Source: Betaproteobacteria bacterium
GTDB taxonomy: Bacteria > Pseudomonadota > Gammaproteobacteria > Burkholderiales > SG8-41
Direction: 5' to 3'
Assembly: GCA_025356695.1 (NCBI GenBank)
Contig: JANXSE010000032.1
Span: 1-43,239 of the forward strand
Length of the DNA: 43,239 nt
Below, piece by piece: positions 23,889 through 32,732 of this stretch (position 1 is its first letter; each line of letters starts with the position of its first letter). The notes under the pieces were generated by a model that was not told the DNA's origin, did not search any database, and worked only from the letters and a program-made list of their open reading frames with translations. The position numbers and the translations under genes are program-made.

Positions 23889-25211
23889 GTGACCCCCTTC
23901 AAATCCGGCCTTGCCGCCGCCCTGCTTGCGCTCGCCGCAACCGCCGCTCACGCCCAGCAGCAGGTTGTGATCGTGACCTCCTTCCCGAAGGAACTGACCG
24001 AGGCCTACAAAAAGGCCTTCGAGGCGAAGAACCCGAGTATCAAGGTCGAGATTCTGAACAAACCCACCCCCGCCGGCGTCGCCTATATCCGCGAAGCCCC
24101 CGCCAGCAACAAACCCGACGTGTTCTGGGTGTCCGCGCCCGATGCCTTCGAAGTGCTGGCTTCGGAAAAACTGCTCGCCAAAATCGAATCGCCGGCGAAG
24201 GAAGTGCCGGCCAAGATCGGCAACTACCCGATCAACGACCCGCAGGGCTTCTACCTCGGTCAGGCGCTGGCCGGCTACGGCATCATGTGGAACACGCGTT
24301 ACACCAAGGCCAACAAGCTGCCCGACCCGAAGGAATGGTCGGATCTGACCAAACCGGTTTATTTCAGTCACGTTGCGATGTCGTCGCCGTCGCGTTCGGG
24401 CACCACCCACCTCACGGTTGAAACCATCCTGCAGGGCGAAGGCTGGACAAAGGGCTGGCGCCAGATGCTGATGATTGCCGCCAACTGCGCCGCCATTACC
24501 GAGCGCAGCTTCGGCGTGCCCGACGGTGTGAACAACGGCCAGTACGGCATTGGCCTCGTCATCGATTTCTTCGGGCTCGCCGGCATGGCCTCGAAGTTTC
24601 CGGTGCAGTTCGTCTACCCATCGGTAACTGCCATCGTGCCCGCCAACATCGGCATCGTCGCCGGCGCCAAGAACGCCGACAACGCCAAGAAATTCGTCAA
24701 CTACACGATGTCGCCGGAAGGCCAGGAACTGCTGTTCGATGCGGCCATCAGTCGCCTGCCGGTGTTGCCGAGCGTTTATAAAAAAACGCCGGCGGGTTTC
24801 CCCAACCCCTTCACCGGCACAATCAAGCCCAAAGTCAATTTCGATTCCGATCTGGCCGAGTCGCGCTACTACGTGGTGAGTTCCATTTTCGACCAGGCCA
24901 TCACGTTCAAACACAAGGACCTGATTGCCGCCGCCAAAGCCATCAACGAAGCAACCGCCAAACTCGCCGGCAAAAACAACGCGCAGGCGCAGCAACTGCT
25001 GGCCGATGCGCGCGACCTCGCCTTCTCTCCCGTCGTCAGTGAGGAAAAATCGAAGGACAAGGAATTCCTCGCGCTCTATCGCAACACCAAGCGCGACGCC
25101 GAAAAAACCAAACAGACTACCGCGCTTGAGGAATACTGGAGCAACACGGCGCGCAAGAACTATGCGCGCGCGGTTGAACTCGCCAATCAGGCGGCGGCAC
25201 TCGCCAAATAA
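23889..25211 (+). CDS. ABC transporter periplasmic substrate-binding protein (iron/AEP-type, family 1)
   Basis: A 440-residue periplasmic binding protein of the Fe(III)/thiamine/2-aminoethylphosphonate-type group. A signal peptide (MTPFKSGLAAALLALAATAAHA) is followed by QQQVVIVTSFPKELTEAYKKAF, the first-strand pattern of this group, then KPDVFWVSAPDAFEVL, GYGIMWNTRY and ANIGIVAGAKNADNAKKFVNY. It is about 90 residues longer than FbpA, with a helical, lysine-rich C-terminal extension. The start is GTG at 23889 with AGGAGA 6 bases upstream. The next two genes encode the permease and ATPase. The ligand tyrosine pair of FbpA is not clearly conserved, so iron is only one possibility. Confidence 0.9.
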   Translation: MTPFKSGLAAALLALAATAAHAQQQVVIVTSFPKELTEAYKKAFEAKNPSIKVEILNKPTPAGVAYIREAPASNKPDVFWVSAPDAFEVLASEKLLAKIESPAKEVPAKIGNYPINDPQGFYLGQALAGYGIMWNTRYTKANKLPDPKEWSDLTKPVYFSHVAMSSPSRSGTTHLTVETILQGEGWTKGWRQMLMIAANCAAITERSFGVPDGVNNGQYGIGLVIDFFGLAGMASKFPVQFVYPSVTAIVPANIGIVAGAKNADNAKKFVNYTMSPEGQELLFDAAISRLPVLPSVYKKTPAGFPNPFTGTIKPKVNFDSDLAESRYYVVSSIFDQAITFKHKDLIAAAKAINEATAKLAGKNNAQAQQLLADARDLAFSPVVSEEKSKDKEFLALYRNTKRDAEKTKQTTALEEYWSNTARKNYARAVELANQAAALAK

Positions 25212-25249
25212 GACAGGCCTGCTGATTTCGATGCCATTGCGCTAAACGG

Positions 25250-26953
25250 ATGACACAACGCCTGAGCTTCACGCACGCCGCGATTGCGTTTGCGATCGCG
25301 GCGTTTCTCATTCTGTTTCTACTGATCCCGGTGGCAACCGTCATCTACGTCGCCTTCACCAACAGCGACGGCAGCCTGACGTTCTCGCATTTCGGTTCGT
25401 TCTTCAGCCTGACACTGATGCGCGAATCGTTCTACAACAGCCTTTACGTCGGCAGCATGAGCGTGCTGATCTCGTCGCTCATCTCGCTGCCACTGGCCTA
25501 CTTCACAATGCGCTTCCGCTTCCGCGGCGCGGTGCTGATCCAGACGCTGGGCGTGCTGCCGCTGATCATGCCGCCCTTTGTCGGCGCGGCAGCCATGCAA
25601 CTCCTGTTCGGCCGCAGCGGCTCGGTCAACCTGCTGTTCAATGACTGGTTCGGCTTCGGCATTCCGTTCATGGAGGGCCTCAACGGCGTGATCTTTGTCG
25701 AGGCGCTGCATTATTTTCCGTTCATCCTGCTGAATCTCACGGTGGCGCTGGCCAATATCGACAGCGCGATGGAAGAGTCGGCGCAGAATCTCGGCGCCAG
25801 CGGCTTCCGCTTGTTCCGCCGCATCGTCTTTCCGCTCGCTATGCCCGGTTACCTCGCCGGCGCCGCGCTCGTGTTCCTCAAGGTATTCGACGACGTCGGC
25901 ACGCCGCTGGTACTCAACGTCACCAACATCCTCGCCGCACAGGCCTACCTGCGCATTACCTCGATCGGCATCGACGACCCGATCGGCTACGTTGCGAGTG
26001 TGATTATGGTGATCGCCTCCATCATCGCACTGTGGGGCTCGACCTGGGTGATGCGCGGGCGCGACTACGCCACGCAGCAGCGCGGCGGCTCGACGCTGGC
26101 CAAACGCACATTGAAACCCTGGCAGGCGGTGTTCGCCTACGCCTGGATCATTCTCGTCCTGCTCGTTGTGCTGTCGCCGCATCTGGGCATCCTGCTCCTT
26201 TCATTCTCAAAGGTGTGGAGCTATTCGGTGGTGCCCGACGTCTACACGCTCGACAACTACGTCACGGTGTTCCGCGATTCGTCGGGCATGATGGCCAACA
26301 CGCTGCTCTATTGCGGCCTTGCCGCCGGCGCCGACGTCATTCTCGGCACCGCCATCGCCTATCTCATTCTGCGCACCAAACTGGCCGGCCGCCAGTGGCT
26401 CGATCTCGCCGCCACCGGCGCCATCGCCATTCCCGGTGTGGTGCTTGGCATCGGCTATCTGCGCACCTTCAAGGATTTCCAGCTGCCGTTTACCGACGAG
26501 CCCTTTACCGCCTTCTGGCTGATCATCGTCATCGCCTATGCGGTGCGGCGCCTGCCCTATGCACTGCGCTCGTGCACGGCGGCGCTGCAGCAGTTGCACG
26601 TGTCACTTGAGGAAGCGGCTGAAAATCTCGGCGCTTCGAAGAACCGTACCATCTATCGCGTCGTCGTACCGCTGATGGCCGGCGGCATTCTTGCCGGCTT
26701 CGTCACCAGCTTTCTCACCGCTGCGGTTGAGCTGTCGGCCACCATCATGCTGGTCACGGCGCAAAGCAACGCACCGATGTCGTACGGCATCTATCTCTAT
26801 ATGCAAAGCATCGCCGGCCGCGGCCCCGGCGCCGCGCTCGGCGTCGTTGCCGTCATCACCGTTGCAGTCGGCACGTATTTCTCGAACCGCCTGATCCGCA
26901 GTCGCGCAGCAGGACAGGACAGCAATCCGCTCAACACCGGAGCCCATGCATGA
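25250..26953 (+). CDS. ABC transporter permease, two-domain FbpB type
   Basis: A 567-residue inner-membrane permease built of two repeated six-helix halves, as in FbpB/ThiP. Each half carries an EAA loop that contacts the ATPase: EESAQNLGASGFRLFRRIVFP near residue 180 and EEAAENLGASKNRTIYRVVVP near residue 455. The N-terminal helix is FAIAAFLILFLLIPVATVIYV. It follows the binding-protein gene by 38 bases and its TGA overlaps the ATPase start as ATGA. Together the three genes encode a complete importer. Confidence 0.93.
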   Translation: MTQRLSFTHAAIAFAIAAFLILFLLIPVATVIYVAFTNSDGSLTFSHFGSFFSLTLMRESFYNSLYVGSMSVLISSLISLPLAYFTMRFRFRGAVLIQTLGVLPLIMPPFVGAAAMQLLFGRSGSVNLLFNDWFGFGIPFMEGLNGVIFVEALHYFPFILLNLTVALANIDSAMEESAQNLGASGFRLFRRIVFPLAMPGYLAGAALVFLKVFDDVGTPLVLNVTNILAAQAYLRITSIGIDDPIGYVASVIMVIASIIALWGSTWVMRGRDYATQQRGGSTLAKRTLKPWQAVFAYAWIILVLLVVLSPHLGILLLSFSKVWSYSVVPDVYTLDNYVTVFRDSSGMMANTLLYCGLAAGADVILGTAIAYLILRTKLAGRQWLDLAATGAIAIPGVVLGIGYLRTFKDFQLPFTDEPFTAFWLIIVIAYAVRRLPYALRSCTAALQQLHVSLEEAAENLGASKNRTIYRVVVPLMAGGILAGFVTSFLTAAVELSATIMLVTAQSNAPMSYGIYLYMQSIAGRGPGAALGVVAVITVAVGTYFSNRLIRSRAAGQDSNPLNTGAHA

Positions 26954-28032
26954 ACACGGTCGTAAACCGCAAAGTCCGCGTCGCCATCGACAACGTCAGC
27001 CTTGCCTACGGCGCGACACAAGTGCTGCGCGACGTCAGTCTGCAAATCGAACCCGGCGAATTTTTTGCGCTGCTCGGGCCTTCAGGCTCCGGCAAATCGA
27101 CGTTGCTGCGCATGTTGGCCGGCTTCAACCAGCCGCAAAGTGGCAGTATCAAGGTTGACGGCGCCGACATCACCGGCGTCTCACCCTGGCAGCGCGACAT
27201 CGGCATGGTGTTCCAGAACTATGCACTGTGGCCTCATATGACCGTCGCGCAGAACGTCGCCTTCGGCCTTGAAGAACGCAAACTGCCGCGTGCCGACATT
27301 ACACGCCGCACCGCTGCTGCGCTCGACCTGGTCGGTTTGTCCGACTACGGTGCGCGCCGTCCCAACCAGCTCTCCGGCGGGCAGCAACAACGCGTCGCGG
27401 TGGCCCGCACCATCGCGATCGAACCGAAGGTGCTGCTGCTCGACGAACCGCTCTCCAATCTCGACGCCAAGCTGCGGGTGCATATGCGCACCGAACTGCT
27501 GGCCCTGCAGCGCAAACTCGGCATTACAACCATCTTCGTCACCCACGATCAGGAAGAAGCGCTGTCGATCGCCGACCGCGTGGCGGTGCTCGACGCCGGC
27601 GTCATCCAGCAAATCGGCGCGCCGACCGAACTCTACGACCATCCGGTCAACCACTTCATCGCCAACTTCATCGGCACCATCAATCTGATTGCCGGTGCGG
27701 TCGACGCGACCGCGCGGTTTACCTCGCCGCTGCTCGGCGATCATCGCATCCCGGTCAAATCCGGTCTGAGCGGCGCCGCCGAACTGGCGATCCGGCCGCA
27801 CGCGCTCAAAATCATTGCCGCAGAATCAGCGGCATCGGATACGCTGATATGGATCGATGGCACCGTGACGGAACGCGAATTTCTCGGTGAATTCATGCGT
27901 TATCGCGTCGAGACCGGCGGCAACGTGTTCACGGTCGATATGCCGCATTTCGGCGGCCAGAGCCACACCGTCGGCGCGCGCGTGAAGCTCGGCATTGATC
28001 CGGCGGCCGTAACGGTACTGCCGGCCGCCTGA
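26950..28032 (+). CDS. ABC transporter ATP-binding protein (FbpC/PotA-like)
   Basis: A 360-residue ATPase of the importer encoded by the two upstream genes. Walker A is GPSGSGKST (residues 43-51), Q-loop VFQNYALWPHM, signature LSGGQQQRVAVART, Walker B VLLLDEPLSNLDAKLR and H-loop VTHDQEEALSIADR. A C-terminal TOBE-like beta domain follows from about residue 240, including ELAIRPHALKI and EFLGEFMRYRV, the usual place for regulation in this family. Translation is coupled to the permease by the ATGA overlap. Confidence 0.94.
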   Translation: MNTVVNRKVRVAIDNVSLAYGATQVLRDVSLQIEPGEFFALLGPSGSGKSTLLRMLAGFNQPQSGSIKVDGADITGVSPWQRDIGMVFQNYALWPHMTVAQNVAFGLEERKLPRADITRRTAAALDLVGLSDYGARRPNQLSGGQQQRVAVARTIAIEPKVLLLDEPLSNLDAKLRVHMRTELLALQRKLGITTIFVTHDQEEALSIADRVAVLDAGVIQQIGAPTELYDHPVNHFIANFIGTINLIAGAVDATARFTSPLLGDHRIPVKSGLSGAAELAIRPHALKIIAAESAASDTLIWIDGTVTEREFLGEFMRYRVETGGNVFTVDMPHFGGQSHTVGARVKLGIDPAAVTVLPAA

Positions 28033-28072
28033 ATCACGCATCGCCATCGGCGATTGCACACGCCCGCTGACG

Positions 28073-29266
28073 TTACATTTTTGTATCGGCTACCGCGTCA
28101 ATCTCAATCTCGTAAAGCAGGTCTTCCCGACACACGGTATGGTGGCTGACGATCACCGGCATGTGCCGGACCTTGCTGGCCTGACACCAGCGAAGGTATG
28201 ACCCCATGTCTGCGGGCTGGCGGAAATATGCCACTCCGCGCGTTACGTGAGCCCAATCCATTCCACGGGCGTTGAGAATTGCCCGGACCACCCGCATGGT
28301 CAACTCGACCTGGGCCGTTACGTCGCCAACATGCAGCGTCTCTCCAGCCGGGGCAATACTGGCGGTGCCCGAAATAGTCAGTCGCCGGTGGTCACCAAGG
28401 TTGACCTCCACCGCGCGACTGAACGAACTGCCGTAATCGGTGGCCGAACCCTGCAATGGTGAATCCATGGTGCGCGCCTCGACGCCGGGTGCCTTCGGAG
28501 CCATGGCCCAAAGGCCGCACACCAGCGCCGCGCCACCGGAGTTGGTAGCACCTATACCCGTGCTGGCCGGCAACAGTCCTTCGAAGACTCTGGTCTGTTT
28601 GAAGAACTCCGTTCGCACCCGGTTGAAATCTCCATACCAACCCAGAATATCGCGGTTGCGAAACCACGTGCGGTAAACATGGCGAAACTCCATATGCGCC
28701 TGCCTGAGCGCGGCCGCCATATCCTCCAGCACCTGGCGGGTCTGCACGGACGGGGAATGCACCGTTTGCTCGTCGCGCAGGTCGCCGAGTTCGCAGTGTC
28801 GCGCCGCGGCGTCTTCCCATCCACAACCGACCACACGGGCGCGCAGCCGGATTGTCCGTACCTCAGGTCCATTGACGGCGTGCACTTCTATTCCTGCGGG
28901 CCCGTCACACGAATCGACGTCGCTTTGCAGCCATGTAACGGGCCATTCGACGGTTCCGAACACTGTCCGCAGAAGGTCCTCCCGTCTCTGCGCACCCGTC
29001 GCACCTGCGAACACTGTCATCCCGACCACCCGCCACGGCAGTTGCCTCAGACGGCGTCCCACCCTCTCCATCGTTGGCGCCAGGCCTTCTCCAGCCAATG
29101 GCGTAGCGGTCAGAAACAACTCCTCGCCATCTTCGCGAACCAAGACCGTCTCGCACAGGGCTTCCGAATCGGTGCGCGTTATTTGCAGGTGCTTCGTGAT
29201 TAACATTCTTTGCTGCCTATCGGACTGGCGGAGTGTGTCCCTGGCAAGTTCGATCACGCCCCCCAT
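28073..29266 (-). CDS. RidA-superfamily, chorismatase-like protein
   Basis: A protein of about 397 residues. The middle part HVYRTWFRNRDILGWYGDF followed by NRVRTEFF and LLPASTGIGATNSGGAALVC matches the layout of FkbO/Hyg5/XanB2 chorismatases (RTW, a Y-x-x-FN-x-R block, a P-A-S-T/S glycine-rich turn). The C-terminal end VCREDLLYEIEIDAVAD is RidA-like, so the chain probably holds two RidA-fold modules. Chorismatases turn chorismate into hydroxybenzoates or dihydroxycyclohexadienoates, but I cannot confirm the catalytic residues. The start is uncertain: ATG 29266, GTG 29272 or ATG 29206. It follows the 2-oxoglutarate oxygenase gene by 17 bases in a two-gene operon. Confidence 0.68.
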   Translation of the reverse strand: MGGVIELARDTLRQSDRQQRMLITKHLQITRTDSEALCETVLVREDGEELFLTATPLAGEGLAPTMERVGRRLRQLPWRVVGMTVFAGATGAQRREDLLRTVFGTVEWPVTWLQSDVDSCDGPAGIEVHAVNGPEVRTIRLRARVVGCGWEDAAARHCELGDLRDEQTVHSPSVQTRQVLEDMAAALRQAHMEFRHVYRTWFRNRDILGWYGDFNRVRTEFFKQTRVFEGLLPASTGIGATNSGGAALVCGLWAMAPKAPGVEARTMDSPLQGSATDYGSSFSRAVEVNLGDHRRLTISGTASIAPAGETLHVGDVTAQVELTMRVVRAILNARGMDWAHVTRGVAYFRQPADMGSYLRWCQASKVRHMPVIVSHHTVCREDLLYEIEIDAVADTKM

Positions 29267-29283
29267 ATTCACATCACGCCGAC

Positions 29284-30075
29284 TCAGAGCCTGTTCGAAG
29301 TACGCGCCCTGTCCAGCAATCGTGCCGCGCCATCAGGCCCCGTCCTGAAACGGTAACCGTCCGGATCCTTGCCACGCACGCGCCGCCACCAAACCTGGAA
29401 CGTCGGTATATTCACGGTGACGATGAAGAGCTTGCGAAGGACATCGGGATTTGGCGGCGTCAACGGGCGCACGCCATGCCACGAATGCTCGGTCCGCTCG
29501 AAGAGCAGGCTTCCGTTCTTCCGCAGGTCCAGCGAAGCGGCGACCTTCAAGTCATCGAAGCCCGGCGCCGAATGCGCCTTGTAACGCCCCTCGTCATCCA
29601 GCATGAGAACGTCGCCGCCCCATTCGCGCGGCCAGTCCTCGTCGGTGGCGAAAAAGAAAATGTGCGTCGCCAGCTTGCGCTTGGCATCGCAGTGCGGCGA
29701 GACGGCACAGCCCTGCCAGGCGTAGTACCACTCCAGCGTCAGAATCAGTTCCGTGTCTGCAGAAACGCCCAGCATCCGACGCAGAAATGCGTCGTAACTT
29801 TTGCCGTGAAGCTCCGCGATGAAATTCTGCCACGGCCCCGCCACTGGCATGCCTTCCTGATAGTGCAGGATGCCGCGATTATGGGGAGCCTGTCCGAAAG
29901 AGCGTTTGACCCCCACCATGCGCTGGAAATCCGCCATATCGGGAAGGGTTGCGCGCAGTTCATTCCAACCCTCCTGCATCAAAGTATCCTGCATGTGCGC
30001 CCACGGGTAGGGCTTGTTATTCTGGAACGCGTCGGCTGAGACACCCTCAAGAACTTTGGGATTTAGATATGGCAT
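29284..30075 (-). CDS. 2-oxoglutarate/Fe(II)-dependent oxygenase
   Basis: A 263-residue cytoplasmic oxygenase with the double-stranded beta-helix iron site. SPHCDAKRKLATHIFFF supplies His128 and Asp130; HSWHGVRPL supplies the distal histidine (His200 more likely than His197); Arg214 in RKLFIVTV fits the 2-oxoglutarate anchor. This is the prolyl-hydroxylase-like branch, which acts on proteins, amino acids or small secondary metabolites. AGGGGAGG lies directly before the ATG. It heads an operon with the chorismatase-like gene, and an FNR/Anr-like site is centred about 84 bases upstream. The substrate is unknown. Confidence 0.85.
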   Translation of the reverse strand: MPYLNPKVLEGVSADAFQNNKPYPWAHMQDTLMQEGWNELRATLPDMADFQRMVGVKRSFGQAPHNRGILHYQEGMPVAGPWQNFIAELHGKSYDAFLRRMLGVSADTELILTLEWYYAWQGCAVSPHCDAKRKLATHIFFFATDEDWPREWGGDVLMLDDEGRYKAHSAPGFDDLKVAASLDLRKNGSLLFERTEHSWHGVRPLTPPNPDVLRKLFIVTVNIPTFQVWWRRVRGKDPDGYRFRTGPDGAARLLDRARTSNRL

Positions 30076-30151
30076 GGCCTCCCCTTAATGCTGAACATAT
30101 TTTGAGTATTGAACCCTCGCGCGATTTTCAGCCGCCCGGCAAGTAGCCCGT

Positions 30152-30165
30152 TTGATCCACGTCAA
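30152..30165. promoter_or_regulatory. FNR/Anr-type binding site
   Basis: TTGATCCACGTCAA matches TTGAT-N4-ATCAA with one mismatch and is a form often seen for FNR, Anr and Dnr. It stands 77 bases before the 2-oxoglutarate oxygenase gene and 198 bases before the lipoprotein gene. The 287-base gap (30076-30362) holds nothing else I recognise. Confidence 0.6.
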
Positions 30166-30362
30166 ACCCAAATGACGAACCGGCCGGCTGATTTTCAGCC
30201 CACTGTTGACGAAAGCGTATCTCCCGGGGACAGCGCGTTTTGACGCCTTGGCGCAATCGACCTGCCCTGTACGCTACCCCACATACAGAACCCCGGCATT
30301 GGCGGAACATCCGGTATGCGCCTTGGAATCCGGCGCTTTCGCGCACCTGAAAAGAGGGCTTG

Positions 30363-30794
30363 ATGAATCCGCGTTTAAAACTGCTGGCCGTTACGCTTAC
30401 ATTCCTGATGTCGGGCTGCGCCACGCGACCGCTAGAAGGCGAATCCATCGACATGGTTTCGCGCGGCAGCAATACCGTCAGCCACGGCGATATTGCCAAC
30501 GCGTTTCCGCGCCTCAGAACCATTGTCATCGATATCGACCGTCGAACTTATATGGGCAACATCGAGCCAACGCCCCCCAACGAAACCTTCGGCTTTGACC
30601 GGCTCTACGGCCCCGGGCGTTACGCCGCGAATCCCCCTGCCGCGCCGGGCCGCAACAATTATTACAAGGCAATTCTTTCTTCAGCCGATAACCACATTCT
30701 GCGGTGTGACCTGACGCACCGCGAGGGAAAACAACGCGACGGCCTGTGCGTTGACGATTTCGGACACATTTACGACGTCATGCCCCCCCGGTAG
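30363..30794 (+). CDS. small lipoprotein of unknown function
   Basis: A 143-residue protein with a lipoprotein signal: MNPRLKLLAVTLTF then lipobox LMSGC, so it should be lipid-anchored at its first mature cysteine and face the periplasm. The rest matches no family I know. Visible parts are LRTIVIDIDRRTYMGNIEP, a proline/glycine-rich middle, a Cys pair (ILRCDLTH and GLCVDDFG) that could form a disulfide, and a final FGHIYDVMPPR. AGAGGG precedes the ATG at 30363. It lies alone between two divergent or unrelated units. Confidence 0.75.
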   Translation: MNPRLKLLAVTLTFLMSGCATRPLEGESIDMVSRGSNTVSHGDIANAFPRLRTIVIDIDRRTYMGNIEPTPPNETFGFDRLYGPGRYAANPPAAPGRNNYYKAILSSADNHILRCDLTHREGKQRDGLCVDDFGHIYDVMPPR

Positions 30795-31047
30795 AAGAAC
30801 GTCGGCGCGTGAACCTCGTATTCAATTAACCGTGTGTTGTGCTACAGTTTGCACGGTCTTTGAATTATTCCTTACACGATGCTTACAAAAAAACCGGTCG
30901 CGGTTTACAGCAAAAGCACCGCGATGAATTATCGATAGCGCACACGCCGAAAAACCTGTGGTGACTCGTATTTAATCTTGGGCTTGCGAGTGCAACTGTT
31001 TTCCACAATGACCAAACAAGCGCCAGGAAATTTTATTGGAGGCAACA

Positions 31048-31260
31048 ATGGAACAAAGCATCAGCCCGACCATGACACCCAGGGGCAAAGGCGGCACTAC
31101 GGGTCACGTCTTAAGGATGATCACCTGCGTTTTGACTGCAGGCTTCGCCTTCCCCAATTCGTTTGTAGAGGGCATGGATCTCACCGCGCTCCAGAACAAG
31201 ACCGAAGGCCAGCTCTACGACAAAGTTAAAAAGGGATCAGACAGCAAATCGCGGTTCTAA
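31048..31260 (+). CDS. small hypothetical protein
   Basis: A 70-residue reading frame with a good ribosome site (GGAGG, 7 bases before the ATG). A basic glycine-rich N-terminus (PRGKGGTTGH) leads into a mildly hydrophobic segment (VLRMITCVLTAGFAFPNSFV) and a polar tail LQNKTEGQLYDKVKKGSDSK. It may be exported or membrane-associated. No family is recognised. Its upstream gap (30795-31047) is AT-richer than the surroundings and may hold its promoter, but no convincing boxes were found. A strong stem-loop follows the stop. Confidence 0.55.
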   Translation: MEQSISPTMTPRGKGGTTGHVLRMITCVLTAGFAFPNSFVEGMDLTALQNKTEGQLYDKVKKGSDSKSRF

Positions 31261-31288
31261 CCAGCCGATTTGCCGATCCAGCCGGCTT

Positions 31289-31320
31289 GGCCGGCCCCGC
31301 GACAGGAAGCGAGGCCGGCC
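31289..31320. terminator. strong stem-loop between convergent genes
   Basis: GGCCGGCCCCGC and GCGAGGCCGGCC pair over 12 positions with one mismatch around an eight-base loop. There is no T-tract, so it is a likely transcript-end structure rather than a classic intrinsic terminator. It lies between the small gene ending at 31260 and the permease gene ending at 31383. Confidence 0.5.
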
Positions 31321-31382
31321 ATGTCCACAGACAGGCTGCCCTGCTCCAGTCCCGCGCCGGCGCAACGCCGATTGCCTGAGGA

Positions 31383-32732
31383 TTATTTGCGCTTGTGCGC
31401 GAATAGCATCACGACTGCGCCGACCGCCAGTACCACCAGCCCAACCAGCGCATTGGCGCGGTGATACACCAGGCTTGAATACAGCAGATAGCCGCACATC
31501 AACACGAAAATGCCCGGCACCACCGGGTAACCCGGTACGCGAAACGGCCGCCGTGCCTCGGGCTCGCGATGACGCAGCACGAACAGCGATATGCCGACCA
31601 GCATGAAGAAGCCCCAGAACACCGGCAGCGAATATTCGACCAGCGCCTTGAAGCCCGCGTTCTGCGTGGCACCCAGCGCCACCAGCGCAATGGCGATGAC
31701 GCCCTGCACCACCAGCGCGTTGCGCGGCGAGCCGCTGGCGGCGTGCCACTTGCCGAGATAGCCGAGCAGGGGCCAGTCACGCCCCAGCGCATAGTTGGAA
31801 CGCGCGCCGACGATCATCGAACCGTTCACTGAAGTCAGCGCGGCAATCGCGATCATGATCGAAATCACTTTCTCACCGGTGGTGCCCCAGGTGTTCTTCA
31901 GCAGATCGGCCGCCACTGCACTGGAACGCGCCATCGCCTCGTAACCAAGGCCTTTGACGTAGGCAATGTTCACCAGCACATACAGCAGCGCGACCAGCGC
32001 GATTGAAAACAGCAGCGCGCGCGACATGTTGCGGTCGGGGTTGCGCACTTCGGCCGAAATATAGGCGGCGTCGTTCCAGCCGCCATAGGTAAACAACACG
32101 AACAGCATCGCGGTGCCGAGACCTGCGCCCATGTACCACGGGCCCGAATCCCCGGCCGCCGCAACAACCGGTGCCGCCACCGGCGTCGGTGCAAAAAACA
32201 AACCGGCGACCACGATCAATACCAGTCCGCTGACTTCGAGCACGGTAAACACGTTCTGCGTGGCTTTGCCTTCGCGAATGCCGATGTAATTGACCACAGT
32301 CAGCGTCGTTACAATGAACGCCGCCCAGATTGCAGACGAATAAGTGCCGAGATTGATCACACGCGACATATAGTCGCCGAACAGATAGGAGAACACCGCG
32401 ATCGAACCGGCCACCACCACCGTCAGGCGCGCCCAGCCGTAGAGAAAAGAGACCTGGCGGCCGAAAGCTTTTTGCAGGAAGTGATATTCGCCCCCGGCCG
32501 ACGGAAAGGCGGTGGCCAGTTCGGCATAACAGAGGGCACCAATGACGGAGAAAATGCCGCCGGCGATCCACACCGTCACCAGCATCGCCTCGCTTTGCAC
32601 CGCACCGGCGACCAGCGCCGGAGTGCCGAAAATGCCCGCGCCGACGATCAGGCCAACGATCATGGTCACCGCATCAAACAACGACAGCGTCTGGTGCGGT
32701 GCCGCGCCTTCCTGTTCGTGCGGTGTGCTCAT
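31383..32732 (-). CDS. APC-family amino acid permease
   Basis: A 449-residue inner-membrane transporter of the amino acid-polyamine-organocation superfamily with about twelve helices. Helix 1 carries TMIVGLIVGAGIFGTPALV, with the unwound G-x-G-I-F motif that binds the substrate amino group; GALCYAELATAFPSAGGEYHFLQ and FTYGGWNDAAYISAEVRNP are further family marks. It is the last gene of the exported methyltransferase operon: its ATG at 32732 overlaps the stop of the preceding gene as ATGA. It could carry amino acids, polyamines or a related compound used or released by that system; which one is not visible. Confidence 0.9.
   Translation of the reverse strand: MSTPHEQEGAAPHQTLSLFDAVTMIVGLIVGAGIFGTPALVAGAVQSEAMLVTVWIAGGIFSVIGALCYAELATAFPSAGGEYHFLQKAFGRQVSFLYGWARLTVVVAGSIAVFSYLFGDYMSRVINLGTYSSAIWAAFIVTTLTVVNYIGIREGKATQNVFTVLEVSGLVLIVVAGLFFAPTPVAAPVVAAAGDSGPWYMGAGLGTAMLFVLFTYGGWNDAAYISAEVRNPDRNMSRALLFSIALVALLYVLVNIAYVKGLGYEAMARSSAVAADLLKNTWGTTGEKVISIMIAIAALTSVNGSMIVGARSNYALGRDWPLLGYLGKWHAASGSPRNALVVQGVIAIALVALGATQNAGFKALVEYSLPVFWGFFMLVGISLFVLRHREPEARRPFRVPGYPVVPGIFVLMCGYLLYSSLVYHRANALVGLVVLAVGAVVMLFAHKRK

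Noticed and set aside
23835..24995. 386-residue open frame on the minus strand
   Set aside because: Antisense to the ABC binding protein, which has clear motifs, a ribosome site and a signal peptide.
28041..28055. ATCGCC-ATC-GGCGAT hairpin after the ABC ATPase gene as a terminator
   Set aside because: Only six pairs with a three-base loop and no T-tract; too weak to call.
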